The translations under genes and the position numbers were made by a program. Positions 1 through 17,913 of a stretch of 64,000 bases of DNA are shown piece after piece. How positions within the stretch are numbered: position 1 is the stretch's first letter; every line of letters begins with the position of its first letter. Source of the DNA: Hypomesus transpacificus (lineage: Eukaryota; Chordata; Actinopteri; Osmeriformes; Osmeridae); NCBI RefSeq assembly GCF_021917145.1, contig NC_061067.1, forward strand, positions 1,276,154-1,340,153, read 5' to 3'. The notes beneath the pieces are model-generated. The model had not been told where the DNA came from. It saw only the letters and a program-made list of their open reading frames with translations, and made no database searches.

Positions 1-878
1 CACCTCCCCTCCCTCCCCCAGCTCTTACCCTCTGGATGGGGCCACTCCTCGGTGTCGATTGACTGGGTTAGGATTTAATTAATGAAATGTATGATAATGT
101 GATTTCTTTAATAGAATGACATAGTCTAATGGTGTTGTGTGATTATGATTAATATAGTACTTTAACATGGAGAGAACCTCGGCCAAGGGCTAAACGAGGC
201 CCTCTCCTCTCTGTGTTCCAGCCCGGGATGTGTGGATGTTTCTGGGCAGTCCTGGGTCCACTCACAGGTCCGGTGACTCAGTCCCTCCCTGTTGTGGACT
301 AAAGAATACAGGCATAAAGGTATATTCTCCTCTTTTGTTTCTCTAGAACATCAGGAGATATCAAACTAGTCGTGAACTCCTACAATACATGTTCTGCTGT
401 ATATCTTGTTAGTTCTACAATATTAATGTATTATTGTGCGCTGTCCCTGTCTTGAAATAAATACAAGTCAATTCAATATATCACCACGCTAGAGCTCTCA
501 ACCCTACTTCTGCTCTCTGCGAAACAACTTTACGTGTCCTAAAGCTCCGATGAAGTTATTAAGCCCTGTGATGCATTACTTCAACAAATGAGATAGGATG
601 TATGTCTCAAACGTCACATCCTGTGATCTGGATGTAATGAATGTTTAACTCTAGGAACACACTCGTCCCTTGTCTTCCCCTGGTGGGTGACAGCCAGCAG
701 GTCAAAGGTGCTTTCGTCCTCTTTGAAGCACTCAAGCATGATTTCACATTCTCTTTTTGTGAGGGTAATGATGTGAATCTTTCAATAGCTACTGTAAGTG
801 ACAATAACATTCACAGGCTATTTGATGACCCCTGCATAGAGACTTTGATGAGACCTAAAAATTTGGTTTTAATGTTAC

Positions 879-901
879 GGGGGGGGGGGGGGGGGGGGGG
901 G
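879..901. repeat. Poly-G homopolymer tract
   Basis: About 23 consecutive G residues, followed by a short A/T-rich stretch. Several similar tracts occur in the window (about 5750-5775, 23015-23030, 24233-24253; C runs at about 4933-4953 and 12303-12323). Their exact lengths are probably the least reliable bases of the assembly. Confidence 0.95.
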
Positions 902-2905
902 AGGGGATTTTTTTTTTCTTATTATAAAATATATATAAAAAACGGAAATTGGTGGGCAAATCAGGATTGATGTTCATTTGGATGGATTGCATTTCAAGCA
1001 ACTTCCCCAACCACCACTGTCCATCATGTCCAACTGTTTGAAGGTCGCCAGAAGGACGCAGGAAGCTGTCGTCTGAAGAAGCAGGAGGTTTTCGAGAGGA
1101 GAGTTCCTCGAGAACAGTTTGTCACTATGATACCTGGTAAATGTGATAATTAATACTGTAATTTAACTAAACCCACTTTCCCAGCTCTGTAATTAGAACT
1201 GATGTACCTACTTAGCACACCAAGCATCACAGGTGGGCCCAAATTAATCTGCAAATAGAGCTAAATTGCCTCCGCTTAGCGTTTTTCGTCAACGTCACTC
1301 AGTTTGGGGGGAAATATCTGTAATTAATTCTGATATAACAAAGTCATAAATTTGAGGTTAAATGCTGCCTTGCCAACAGACGCAGTGACAGAGAGAGACC
1401 TCATCTGACGATCCCAGATGGGACCCAAAACTGCTGTCTCTTGGCAAAGACTTTAGAAAACTGTGGTTTACTAGTTTCAGAGACAGATATCTTACATTAA
1501 ACATGTCTTGTATATCTATGTTTTTACTGGCTTCATTCAAATCAAGTTCAATTTTGTCCTTTTTTACAGGGCACAGATAACGTACTGCATTGGATTCATG
1601 TGTAAAGCAAAAATGATTTTAAAAACTTTAAGGCAAACTATTGTTTCAGCAGTTCACTGACAGGTCATGTGAAACTGATATATGAGACATTTAAGTGAAA
1701 CATTTAAGTGTGGAACTCTGACGGTCGTCATGCTGCGTTTTGATGTTTTTTAGCATGGGGTGTTCTTGCATATCATGAAATAATTTTGTTTTGTTTGGCG
1801 TACACAACACTGTTATGGTTTACCCCCCAAATTTAGATTATTCTGAACCACCATCAAATCAAGAAATGATCACACATTTATGAATATTTAACATGGTCAT
1901 GGCAAATAAGGGGAGTAATTAGGAGTTTCCAGAAAAATTAGCAATTGTTATTTTATGTTAATGTGAAATCTTCAAATTTTCCTATGAATAATTTATGAAT
2001 CAACAAGAAGTTTAACTGGGGGAAAAATTAAGTCTTGAATGGTATGTCCAGACACACATTCACAAACACATACGATGAAATGTTGCAGGTTTCAGTGGCA
2101 ACAAACCAACTCATTCGTACACACTGAACTTCCAGTCCTTGAACATACCTCTCTTGTCCTTTCCAACTAAATTACACAAAACAAAAGAGACGCGTAAACA
2201 TCTTGCAAAGGCCCGGGCCTGCAAGTGGCTGAGAGTTGTGGTTATTGAGTCAGGTTCAGTCCTTGAGCAGAGAGAATGTGTGGAGGGATGCAGGAGGGAG
2301 GCTGTGAAGGGGGGCAGCTTTGGGGGAAGGGGAGGTCTGACAAGAGAACCAGTGGGGTGTAGGGGAGCACGGGAGGAGAGCTTCAGTCACACAGGGATGA
2401 TGGGAGGGCGAGGTGGGGAGAAAGGGGACGGTTGTAGATTGGGGAGGGAAGACCGGCAGGCAGTTTGGGTGAGGGGTGATTGTGAGGGTGGAGTGGATGG
2501 GAGGTGGAGAGGGGAGGAGGGGGGGTCAGTGAGTCAGAAAACAAGAGCAAAACAAATCTGTGATCTGGAACTTCCCAAGCAGACACTCAGGGGGGATTAA
2601 TGAGGAGTAGGAGGCTGTGAAATTACGTGGCCTTTGAGTGGGGAGAATGGCCCTAGCAGAGCATGGCCCTGAAATGAGGTGAGACAAACTTCACCTGATC
2701 CACAATTAACGGCGTCACGCAGCCCCGGGGGGGTGGAGGGGCTGAGCTGGATGTGTGAAGGGGGGAGGGGGGAGGGGGGGGGGGGTCACAGCAGGCAATA
2801 GGGTGGGGGAAAAAATCACAATTCAGAGTGTGGCAAATCATCACCCTCCAAACAGGGGCAACCATCAGAAAACTGAGACTCGGTCAAAGGAGGAGAACGA
2901 GAATT

Positions 2906-3074
2906 TACACATCCACATTTACACATCCACATTTACACATCCACATTTACACATCCACATTTACACATCCACATTTACACATCCACATTTACACATCCAC
3001 ATTTACACATCCACATTTACACATCCACATTTACACATCCACATTTACACATCCACATTTACACATCCACATTT
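2906..3074. repeat. 14-bp minisatellite, about 12 copies
   Basis: Near-perfect tandem array of the unit ACACATCCACATTT. It is open in several frames, giving Thr/His-rich phantom ORFs on both strands. There are no spacers, so it is not a CRISPR array. It sits in intergenic DNA. Confidence 0.97.
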
Positions 3075-4611
3075 TATTACAGTGATGGAAAGACAGGGAA
3101 GGGAATGGAGAGGGGCAGAGATGAAGAGAACTGAAGAGTGAGAGCCAGGAAGAGAAAAGACAATTCCAGTAAGAAGAAAGAATAAGACAAGTTGGATAGC
3201 AAAGACAGGCACAGAAATTTGTGTGGAGAAAAAGAGGAGAGACAGAGAGGGTGGAGGGGGAGGTGGGCAGGTTGGTGGGGGGGCAGACATCATGGGAGGG
3301 GGGAGGAGGGAGGGGTGGTGAGCGTTTACTCCGTGGACATGGGAGGACTGAGGAGCCACAACAGGAGCACACATGATTAAATGGTGTTAGGGACCAGGAA
3401 CACTTGTTTGCCAGGACGATCTTTGTGTGCCTTTGTTGTCTGGCGGCCGCCTTTATCTTTGTGTAATTCTCCGTCTGATGAAATGTGTTTAAAGAGATGA
3501 ATTGGGATCGGAGGAGCCGTCCTGACGTGATTATGAGGGATTCATCTGCCGCCATCTGCCACCGTTATGAAATGGGTGGGGGGTGGGGGGAGGTAGCAGA
3601 GACAGAGACAGAGAGAGAGACAGAGAGAGAGAGAGAGACAGAGAGAAAGAGAGAGCAGAGTACAGACCTTCTGTTCAGCAGCCCTGCCATCACACAGGCC
3701 CCTGGCTCACGCTTCGCCATTCGAGCCTCCTTCAGTGTGGAGTCTGGAGGTTAGCGTGGTGATCACTTGGAACATGACCAGTTGAGCACTTACCAACTGG
3801 AATTCATTTAGAAACCTGTGAAAAAGTAAGTAAAGACAGAGGCTATAGTATTTTGCTATTGAATTGTATCTGTCTGTATCTACATTTCTGTCTCACTCTG
3901 AATGTATATACACATACATGCATATGTCTATACTGTAGAGTTTATACACACACACATATACATGTTTATATGGGAAGTATGTGAAACTTTGACGATCTCA
4001 ACAGATAAGTAAATACAAGATTTTCACACTGGAATTCAAGGTGTGATGTGTACGTCTCTGGGCATTTACCAGATATGAGATCAAAAGCCAGGTTGTCCAT
4101 AAGTCTCTGACAAGATTCACAATGGCCATGTTTGAAAACTCTTCTCCAGGTAGCACTGCTACCCTCTGTGGTGGATGGGAAATGTAAACAGCACTTTCAC
4201 ACACCAGTTGGAGAAGCGACCACACCAGATGGGTCCTATGCTCACCACCACGTCCACTAGCTGTTCTGCTGTGGAAGGCGGAGGCCTCAGCCAACAGCCA
4301 GGAGTTGTGTAACAGGCCCTCCATGTCACATGTTAAAATAACTAGCTTTCTTTCTCCTCGTTTTGCGTGTTTAAAAATGGAAGACTAAAAAAGGCAACGA
4401 TCCGGGGCGGAGGAAATACATTCTGTTTTCCTGTCGTTTTCATTCGAGTATTGACACTGCTCCTGTCGTACAGATTATGTGTTCGCTCAAAGTACATGAA
4501 AAGATTTGGGCTTGCAAAAACATAAATCACATGGATATGACTGTGGGGTGATTTTGTTTTGCAGAAGGTAGCACAATGAGGAAGTCCACTTGGGATCTTT
4601 GAAGCAGGTAT

Positions 4612-4802
4612 CTTACATTTAGTCATTTACCAGGCGCTCTTATCCAGAGGGACTTACGGTAAGTACAGGGACATTCCCCCCGAGGCAAGTAGGGTGAAGT
4701 GCCTTGCCCAAGGACACAACCTTCATTTGGCACGGTTGGGAGTAGAACCGGCAACCTACTGATTATCAGCCCGATTCCCTAACCGCTCAGCCATCTGACC
4801 CC
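4612..4802 (-). mobile_element. tRNA-derived SINE, copy A (diverged)
   Basis: Read on the minus strand it has three parts. The first is a tRNA-like head with a Pol III A box close to TGGCTGAGCGG and a degraded B box. The second is a central block around CCTTGGGCAAGGCACTTCAC. The third is a tail ending near GCGCCTGGTAAATGAC. The same modules recur at 15727-15900 and 25930-26130 with 80-90 percent identity by eye. The tail resembles 3' ends of L2-clade LINE-mobilised fish SINEs, and the central block resembles the V-SINE type core. These family matches are from memory, and the exact family name is not settled. Confidence 0.85.
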
Positions 4803-4839
4803 TTTTTCCTCAGGTTTCCTGTATTCTAACAAACTACCG

Positions 4840-4954
4840 GTCGCACCTCACCCCCCCAATCCCCCACCTCACCACCCCAACCCCCCACCTGAATCCCCCT
4901 AACCCCCCCCACCCCCCACCTGAATCCCCCTAACCCCCCCCCCCCCCCCCCCCA
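4840..4954. repeat. C-rich tandem repeat
   Basis: Imperfect tandem copies of units such as CCCCCCACCTGAATCCCCCTAA, ending in a C run of about 21. It directly follows SINE copy A. Confidence 0.85.
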
Positions 4955-5749
4955 TTACGACTCTGCCATCACTTCACATTACAGGTCAACGTTATGGTGC
5001 TTAATTATGTGCCGGCTGCTTGGGGCTCCTAATAACCTGTCATTGAGGGGAATTTGAATGTCACACCATATTGTTGAGCCCTAATGGTGGCCGGCAGATC
5101 CACTGATGAGCCGTTTTGGGACAATTACAGAAAAATATTCAAATCACAGGTGGGGCATAGGGTGACCCCCCCACACATGCAAAGACATCTACACGTATGT
5201 GTGGCCCCACATCAACACACATGCAGACAGAGATACACAGACACACATTGGCCTGCACATGCCTTATTTACAGTACCACGAAATGCTGTCATACGCGCTA
5301 ACTCTCTTAACCTTTCCTAAATGCGCACACACACACACAAAGGCACATCCATAAAATTCGCACACATACACACTTGACATCTCTTGACCTCATAATCCAC
5401 TGTTCTTGACACTGATAAAAACGAATACCTCCCTCCCGGCAGCTGAAATAGTTTAACTGTAGCCTGATCGCTTTTTATTATCCTCCTAATCCAGATATCA
5501 GCCATTTCATCAGGGCAGCAAGATATGCATATCATGAATTATTTTGACACTGGGACCTTTTAATTTTCGCCGGCAATATTTCATCCCACCAATCAGTGCC
5601 TGGAGTCCTTGTCGCCGGGCGGACCTGGCGGTGTCAGAGGACTAGGCTCCCCCTGCGGCACCAAATCATCCAGGGGCTATAATGAGCTACAGACACAATT
5701 ATGAGCAGTCTCTGTGTGCACGCATCTCATCAGGGTTTCAGTCACAGGA

Positions 5750-5775
5750 GGGGGGGGGGGGGGGGGGGGGGGGGG
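5750..5775. repeat. Poly-G tract next to CA-rich microsatellite
   Basis: About 26 G residues followed by ACAC-rich sequence to about 5880. It is a low-complexity insertion between two otherwise unique stretches. Confidence 0.9.
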
Positions 5776-7999
5776 ATTGCTTCAAATACACACACACATA
5801 CACACACACTTACACAGGTAGTAGATGCACAATTACAAGCCCACACACAGCAGGCAAGTCATAAACACACACACACCCACAGATATTATTCTGTACGTAG
5901 TACGAAAATCCACACATTTAGCAACCACTTAGCATGGCAATGACATGAACCTAAACCATCTCTTCCTTCTGTGTCTCTGCCACCCATGGAGACTGAAAGC
6001 TCCGTGAGCAGATTGGATCCCTTCAGATTCAGCCTGCGACCTTCTCTCATCCTGCATCTTGACCCCCGTCTGAAGAGAGACATTACATCTCGTTACACAA
6101 CAACACGCGGTTCGCTCTTCGCTCCAGATAAAGAAAAATGTCTCAATTAAATTTCCACCGAGGCCCCCTCTGCCAAAGAGTTATCGCACCCCGGTAACGC
6201 TGATCGCTCCACTCTCCCATCCTCAGAAGTTATTTGACATAAATTGCGGCAGTCACATCATTTCCTGCCAGCCTCTGAGTGGGATTTACGGCTGATCCCA
6301 TTGACTAGAAGCTGAACCACCAATAAAATCCTCAAAGAGCCCAGTGCACCCTGGGATATTCTCATATCAGCTCTCCATCAGGCCCTCGTCCCTGCTTTCA
6401 GATTAAACATGCAAATATGCAGGTGGGCTGGTGATATGGACTACGCAGTGACACACAAATAAGCAACTGGGCTGCTATCATCCAGGAACAAGGAGTGTGC
6501 GTGTGTGCAAGAATGACTCTGACTGTGTCTTATTTTACACTGTGTGAGGAGAGCTTATCTGAAGTTTTGGTTTTTGTGGAATCGACTTTGCTGAAAATAA
6601 GAATGGAGGACGGCAGATATTATTGGGGAACTCGACATAATCTAGATCTGTAAAAAGGTTTCTCCTGATTTAGTATTAGCTCAGCCTTGAGTCAGTTGGT
6701 GCATGTGATGCTGCTTCACTTACCTTCATTTGAGGGACATTGAGGGATCATTTGTTGGTTTAACCTAGTACCTGGTTAGCCAAGGTCATAGGTCATCCTG
6801 CAGACGTTCTATATGTGTTCCACAAGCTATCCGACAGTAAGGAGACAGTAGAGACTAGGTAACTTAAGGACTTACGATGAGAAACTAGATCCCCCCCCCC
6901 ATGCATGTACCCTAGAAGGAAAGAATTCTGTGGAAACTATATTTGTACAACTCCATTGTATATAAGGGACTCTGTAAACCTATCCATGTTAATCATTCGA
7001 CCACCTACAATTAGGCTTTGATGGACTAATGACCCAGGCCTGTCCTGATAAAACCTCTGAAATCAATTCTTTAAATAAGTATTTCAGTTCTTCCTCGGCT
7101 ACCAACAATTATTTCCTGTAAGAAATCATTACAACAGACCACAATAAGGCACACTCATACTGTCAGAGTATGAGTTTTTATCGGATCAGGTTATAAACCT
7201 GGTCACTGATTATAAAGCTAACACATCCTCTACTGAACAAATGGAACACAGAAACAGCATTGCAAAGATTTTTACTAAGCTAACTGGCTCCCTCTAGTGT
7301 CGAGCTCTTGAAGGACTTGGACTAGCCTCAAGAGTCTCATGAGTCTTGAGTTTCGCACGACCAAAACAATTACACACATCGTTCACTCTAATCTGCATAA
7401 AACCCACAGATTCATTCTGTCTGATTGTGCTCTCACACACACACATACGCACACACTGCATCCAGGTGGCTCCTGAAAGCAGAGCTGCAGGCTCCATCCA
7501 TGCCTGTCGGGGCCCCAGCGCCCTGCTAGACCTCCTCAGAGAAGCCGAGTGATGTGGACCAACATGCACCCCCTGGGGTGCAACAGCTGGGTCTAGCTGC
7601 CTCAGCCTGGTTGTCTGGATGTCTGGCTGGCTGTCTGGCTGACTGCCTGCCTGCTACCCCACAAGGGCTGAGGGAGGTGGTGTTGAGCAGGATACTGTTG
7701 CCCTCTGGCACATCCACTTGCAAGGAAAACAGATTTCTTCATCTGTCTCTCTCTCTCTCCCCCCCCCCCCTCTCCATTCCAAGTGTGGATGCTGCCCTCA
7801 GCGTTTTGAACTCTGTAACCGGGTAAAGCAGGTTCACAGCTGTTCTGTACCAGGGCAGACATGACAGCTGCCTAGGTCTTAGGTAGTGGATGTGGCAACT
7901 TAGGCAAGAAACAAAGTGGGATACAAATTAAAGACACTTGAAACTAAATCAACAAGTCAGCTTTCCTAGTCCTCATCCAATAACAATGACCCACACAAA

Positions 8000-10093
8000 T
8001 ATTTTGAATTTGAAGTTCTTTAATTGCCATTAGAGTAAATTGGAATGAACCGTTTCTTGACCTGTATTGTATAATACATTAGAGCAGATACACAATCTAC
8101 ACGAGAAGCTTCGGTTCTGAGGACGCTACATGGGTCTCTGTCAATCATCCTGATGTAGTGACTACCAAAACTAATTTAGTAAAATTTAAAGTTCTAACTT
8201 GCACACAAGAAAGAGGATTTACAGGTTCCCCAAAAAAACAAACATGTTCAAGTGTTTATGATATACAGTATAACGTATATCAAATACCCAAATATGTTTC
8301 ATATGGCAGAAAACTCCAATAAAGACTTTGATTCGGTGCACTTTAGACAAAAATAATGGAAGACTGATAACGAAGGGTTAGAAATTAATACTGATGATCT
8401 CAATTTCATCCTATGACTTGTTTAGGATCGTTATAAAGTGAGGGCTGGAGGGATGCTATTTTTCCTGCCCCCAAAACTGGTTAAGATTTTACCTCCAGTG
8501 ATTGTGACATCACAGGACCATGACAACAACGAACTGTCAAGTTAGCATTTTACTCAATGCAAATAATAATAAGCTATGGTTCAGTATGAGTCGAGAGGAC
8601 CATAAGCATGAAATTAAAATCTAACTGAAGACAACCTTCCGTCATCCTTAAACAGACTTTTTAATCAGCTGGATTGTGGATCAGGAACCTCCATTGTCTG
8701 GGTATCATTACAAAACAAAGTAAAATGGCGTGACCACTTACAATGTATCTGAACAAAAAAGTATTCTCTTCAAATAAGAACTAGGATACTGGGGCATCAG
8801 ACACCCCATACAAACATGTCCATATGCACAGCCCTGAACACACTGTGACTAACTCCGTTGACAGCTGCGGGAATATGTTGGTGTACACGTGTGTGCGTGT
8901 GTCTAAATGGATTGAAGGACACTACCGGATGATGGGGAGGACTCCAATAAAAGAGACAACAGTGTTTAGCGCGTCAAACTACCATGCAGCGACAAAGGAT
9001 TTAAGGAAAATGAATCACTAAATTTACATAAAGAAAACAAGAAAAAAAATCATCATAGGGTTTCCCCAAGTCCAAAAGAAAATACATGAATCAATCATTT
9101 CCCTTTTCTTGATGTATTAACAGTCAGTGAGGGCCTGGCCTGTGTCTATGCTGGTGTCTGAATTACCGTTATTTGACAGACCTGTATCTGGTCTCAGAGA
9201 GAGCAAAGCTGGAGAACAGACCTGTATCTGGTCTCAGAGCTGGAGTGACCCTCTGCTGTCTGGAGAGCCGAGCCCCCACCTCCATGAAGCACGAACAGAA
9301 GGCTCCGAATCAGAGAACTTTAAATGAAGTTCAAGTAAATTATTAAATAAATAACAAATGGGGTGAAGCATCAAAAAAGGCACACACACACACACCATAA
9401 CGACAAGGACCTAAACAAGATGGAGAGAGCAAGGCAGCCAGCTAGATCGGCACACAGGAGAGGTTCAGTGTGCTTTCAAAAGTGAGGGACAGGAAAATAG
9501 GGATGATCAAATAATTGGCAAGAAGAGAAAAGATTATCAAAAGAAAAATGAAAATTAGAAGTAAAAGACAGAAAACAGCACCCACACATGCAAAAAAAAA
9601 AATCAAATTCTTCCTGAAAGTGTGATCCAGGAATGACATAGGAACCCCGGTCAGACTCCAGCACCATGCACCCTCACGCCGTCATTTGGTTTACAAGAGA
9701 ACAAATGGACCCACTGCGTGGACAAAACAAATAAAACAAGCTACTTATTGTTTACATGAATCTGTAGTCCTCTTGTCTATGGCTTGTGAGGTGCATAATG
9801 TGCAGCGATAGAGTGTATAAGTAGTGCAGCCTGTGAGACGGTTTCTAGCTTGTTTCATCTTACGGATATATCATATATACAAGTTATGGTTATTGCAGGT
9901 TGCGCTTGGCAGTCCAGCACTAGCAGAGCACACAGCAGCAGGCCCTGTGTGGTTGGTAGCAGAGGGGAGTCTACTGTAGAGCAGGGACCGGTTGACCAGG
10001 GGTTTGGGACTCGGGCGGTGTTGGCGGTTGGCCGGGCTATGGCATCTGACAGGAACGGGAGGTTGAAGGCGAGAGCGCTGGCACAGGAAGTGG
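8000..10093 (-). other. armc1: Probable armc1 3' UTR and flank
   Basis: This stretch lies directly downstream of the armc1 stop codon on the minus strand and has no exon-like ORF. A minus-strand ATTAAA (plus-strand TTTAAT at 8019-8024) is a candidate poly(A) signal near the far end. The UTR length is inferred and transcript data would be needed. A local direct duplication (CAGACCTGTATCTGGTCTC, about 40 bp apart at 9178-9238) is also present. Confidence 0.4.
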
Positions 10094-15625
<5,532 letters not shown>

Positions 15626-15726
15626 GGTGTCTCCACTCCTTGTGCCATGCACATCCAACAGCCCTCGTTACCCTACTAAGGACAGAAAGATACAATGCAT
15701 ATCCGTTAACATGTCTACATAACATG

Positions 15727-15900
15727 TAGTCATTTAGCAGACGCTCTTATCCAGAGCGACTTACAGAAAGTACAGGGACATTCTCCCCCGAGGTGAAGTG
15801 CCTTGCCCAAGGACACACCGTCATTTGGCACGGCCGGGAATCGAACCAACAACATTCTGATTCCTAGCCTAACTCCCTAACCGCTCAGCCACCTGACCCC
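15727..15900 (-). mobile_element. tRNA-derived SINE, copy B
   Basis: Same element as at 4612 and 25930, read on the minus strand. The tRNA-like head starts at 15900 with an A box TGGCTGAGCGG and an intact B box GGTTCGATTCC. The central block follows, then the tail GAGCGTCTGCTAAATGAC at the low-coordinate end. It lies within the presumed first intron of armc1, in the same orientation as that gene. Confidence 0.9.
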
Positions 15901-16189
15901 ACGGTTAATGATTAATTTTTACAATAGATTTGTGTAATCTAGTCAATCTTTATCCAACTGACTGTTTGTAATAAAGAAATTCAATAATTAATTAATAGTG
16001 ACATGACAAAGCTCACGGCTGATATATTCTTTACTGTGACCTACATTTTCTGAAAGTGTACAGGTTTCCATAAAGTCCATAGTCAACAATGTCAATCAAG
16101 TAGACACATTGATACACAGCAAGTATAATGTTGGCTGGCTGTGTTCTGATCCATTTCCAGAGCACAAAAGACTACGTTTTTCTCGAAAG

Positions 16190-17280
16190 TGCTAGCTAGC
16201 TAGAAAGGGCAGCTATAGTGGTTAGTAGGTCACTTTAAATGATTAAAGATTAGCAATGCTTTGTCATTGACAGCAGATCATGATCAGCCACAACGAATTT
16301 GTTCGCTACTGTAGCTAACATTGTCTCACTACTACCTAGCTAGCTGAGAACACGATAGTCAGCTGGCGTGGAAAGCCATCTGTGCCGACAAAATGATGAA
16401 GGTTGGGGGCATTGTTGTCAATGCTCGGAAGCTAAAGCTAGCTCGACAGCAAGCTAGCCTAGCCAACCTCCGAAAACACGCTTAAGTTCTAGCAGCAACC
16501 CGGCTAGTTAGCAATAGCATACCTTTTCAGCAAGTAGTCTTCTTTCTACTCTATCATAAAATTTCTTTGAACCCTGCTCACACTAAAATAATGAAGACTA
16601 TGTTATAAGAGCCACAAATAAGTTTCGGTGACACTATGACAACCCCTAGATACAATGTGAGGAAAGACTTCATCAAACGTTGGCAGATTAATCGTCCCCT
16701 GCTAGCTAACTAGCTACCTAGCTAACCGGTCAGTGTTTGGGTCGGCGTTTAGCACCTCTTCCGATGGTGATATATGATTGGACGTTACATGTTGATTGAC
16801 AAAAGGTATATCCATTTAGAATGAATGATACTGTGGGGGAGGACTTTACATTAACTCGAGTCTTAGTTAAAATAAACAACAATAAACTCAATATAATTTC
16901 ATTGATACAATCATCACCTAAAATAGTAGTCTACTTCAATGTCAAAAACTCTGGTTTGTCCTCCTCCTCGTTTAATAAATCAAACGTAGTTTGATTGGTT
17001 ACTGTGTTGAATATCTCAATTTCTCATTGGTTATGAAATGTTCCACTTCAGTGGAGGTTCTTTCGGTTCTTTCACTAAAAAGAGAAGAGTCGTTTAGGTT
17101 TTTTCTGAACACTTTTGATTCATCAATCCATAGGATCCCATCAAATAACTCCGTATATTCGGTTCACTGTAAAGATTTGAATTGTATAGCTGTTTCAACG
17201 CAGTTCTCAACCAGCAGCACCGGGTGAATTGGAAGACATAAAGTATCCTAGGTTGTCGACAACAATTTATTTTGGTAAGT
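16190..17280. promoter_or_regulatory. Bidirectional promoter region of armc1 and mtfr1
   Basis: The two genes are transcribed away from this interval. A plausible armc1 first-exon donor (minus strand, AAAAG|GTATGC) is near 16523. A plausible mtfr1 first-exon donor (plus strand, TTTTG|GTAAGT) follows base 17274. CCAAT boxes appear in reverse as GATTGG near 16776, TTGATTGG near 16991 and TCATTGG near 17026. No TATA box stands out, as is usual for housekeeping genes. Flanking DNA is strongly enriched in GCTA/TAGC words (for example about 16193, 16335, 16703, 17390, 17530). Transcription starts are inferred only. Confidence 0.6.
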
Positions 17281-17861
17281 GTTTTTTTCATAACCGATTG
17301 AGATTCAGCTGTTTTTCTTAGTAAAAGAACACTGAGGTGGCTTGACTCTAAACGTTACTATAACTTTCCTTAGTTTACCAAAGTTATCTAGCTAACTAGT
17401 TTGCTAGCTCAGTACTACAAGCACTAGCTAGTTGTCAACGGGATACTGTATGCCTGGGAATTCCTGACCCACCAACGTTGTTATGTTAGCTACAGGACTT
17501 GTTGCGCTAGCGGATGTCATTGACGTTGGCTTAGCTAGCTTGTTAGCTAGCTACCACCAGTCATGTTTATCCAATCAAACTTACACTTTACCAATATTCA
17601 CCTGCTTGACTTGAATGTATTAGCTCTATAAACACAGATGAAAGATTGGAGCTTACTGTACACATATCTAATGATAATGTTATGATAATTCATATTTGTA
17701 GTATGCTGGTAGTACAGTCTGTAGGCTGGGTAGCTCACGTTATAAATTGTCTATGACAGTATGGGCCATCAGAATAAGTTTTACCCCAAATGTTCACACC
17801 ATTAACCCATCACCAACTTGCTTTTGATTTGTTTCTTCAGACCTCTGCTACCTAAGAAACG

Positions 17862-17912
17862 ATGCTGTTATCTGGAGTGTGGTTCCACTACCTCGGTAGT
17901 ACAGTTCGTTAA
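17862..17912 (+). other. Upstream ORF of 16 codons in the mtfr1 leader
   Basis: An ATG at 17862, inside the same exon as the mtfr1 start, opens a 16-codon frame. It stops with TAA at 17910-17912, one base before the main ATG at 17914, and is out of frame with mtfr1. Such an arrangement could limit or reinitiate translation. Whether it is translated is unknown. Confidence 0.5.
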
Positions 17913-17913
17913 C

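Larger units (their letters stand above)
1..8000. other. Gene-free intergenic region upstream of the armc1 3' end
   Basis: I see no convincing exon here. Open frames are short, often begin with non-ATG codons, or come from simple repeats. The region holds poly-G and C-rich tracts, a 14-bp minisatellite, one SINE copy and several unique, moderately AT-rich stretches with homeodomain-like TAAT cores that could be conserved regulatory elements. In the human locus ARMC1 also borders a long gene-poor interval, which fits. A distal exon of an unknown gene at the extreme left edge cannot be excluded. Confidence 0.6.

Noticed and set aside
641-970. 109-residue ORF near the left edge
   Set aside because: It ends in a poly-Gly stretch from the G run and has no recognisable domain; its start is not in a supported exon.
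2755-3141. ORFs rich in Thr-His over the 14-bp array, and a CRISPR-like look
   Set aside because: The array has no spacers and the ORFs exist only because the unit is open in several frames; it is a minisatellite.
9442-9667. Hydrophobic minus-strand ORFs resembling membrane peptides
   Set aside because: They arise from A/T-rich sequence in the probable armc1 3' UTR and have no exon support.
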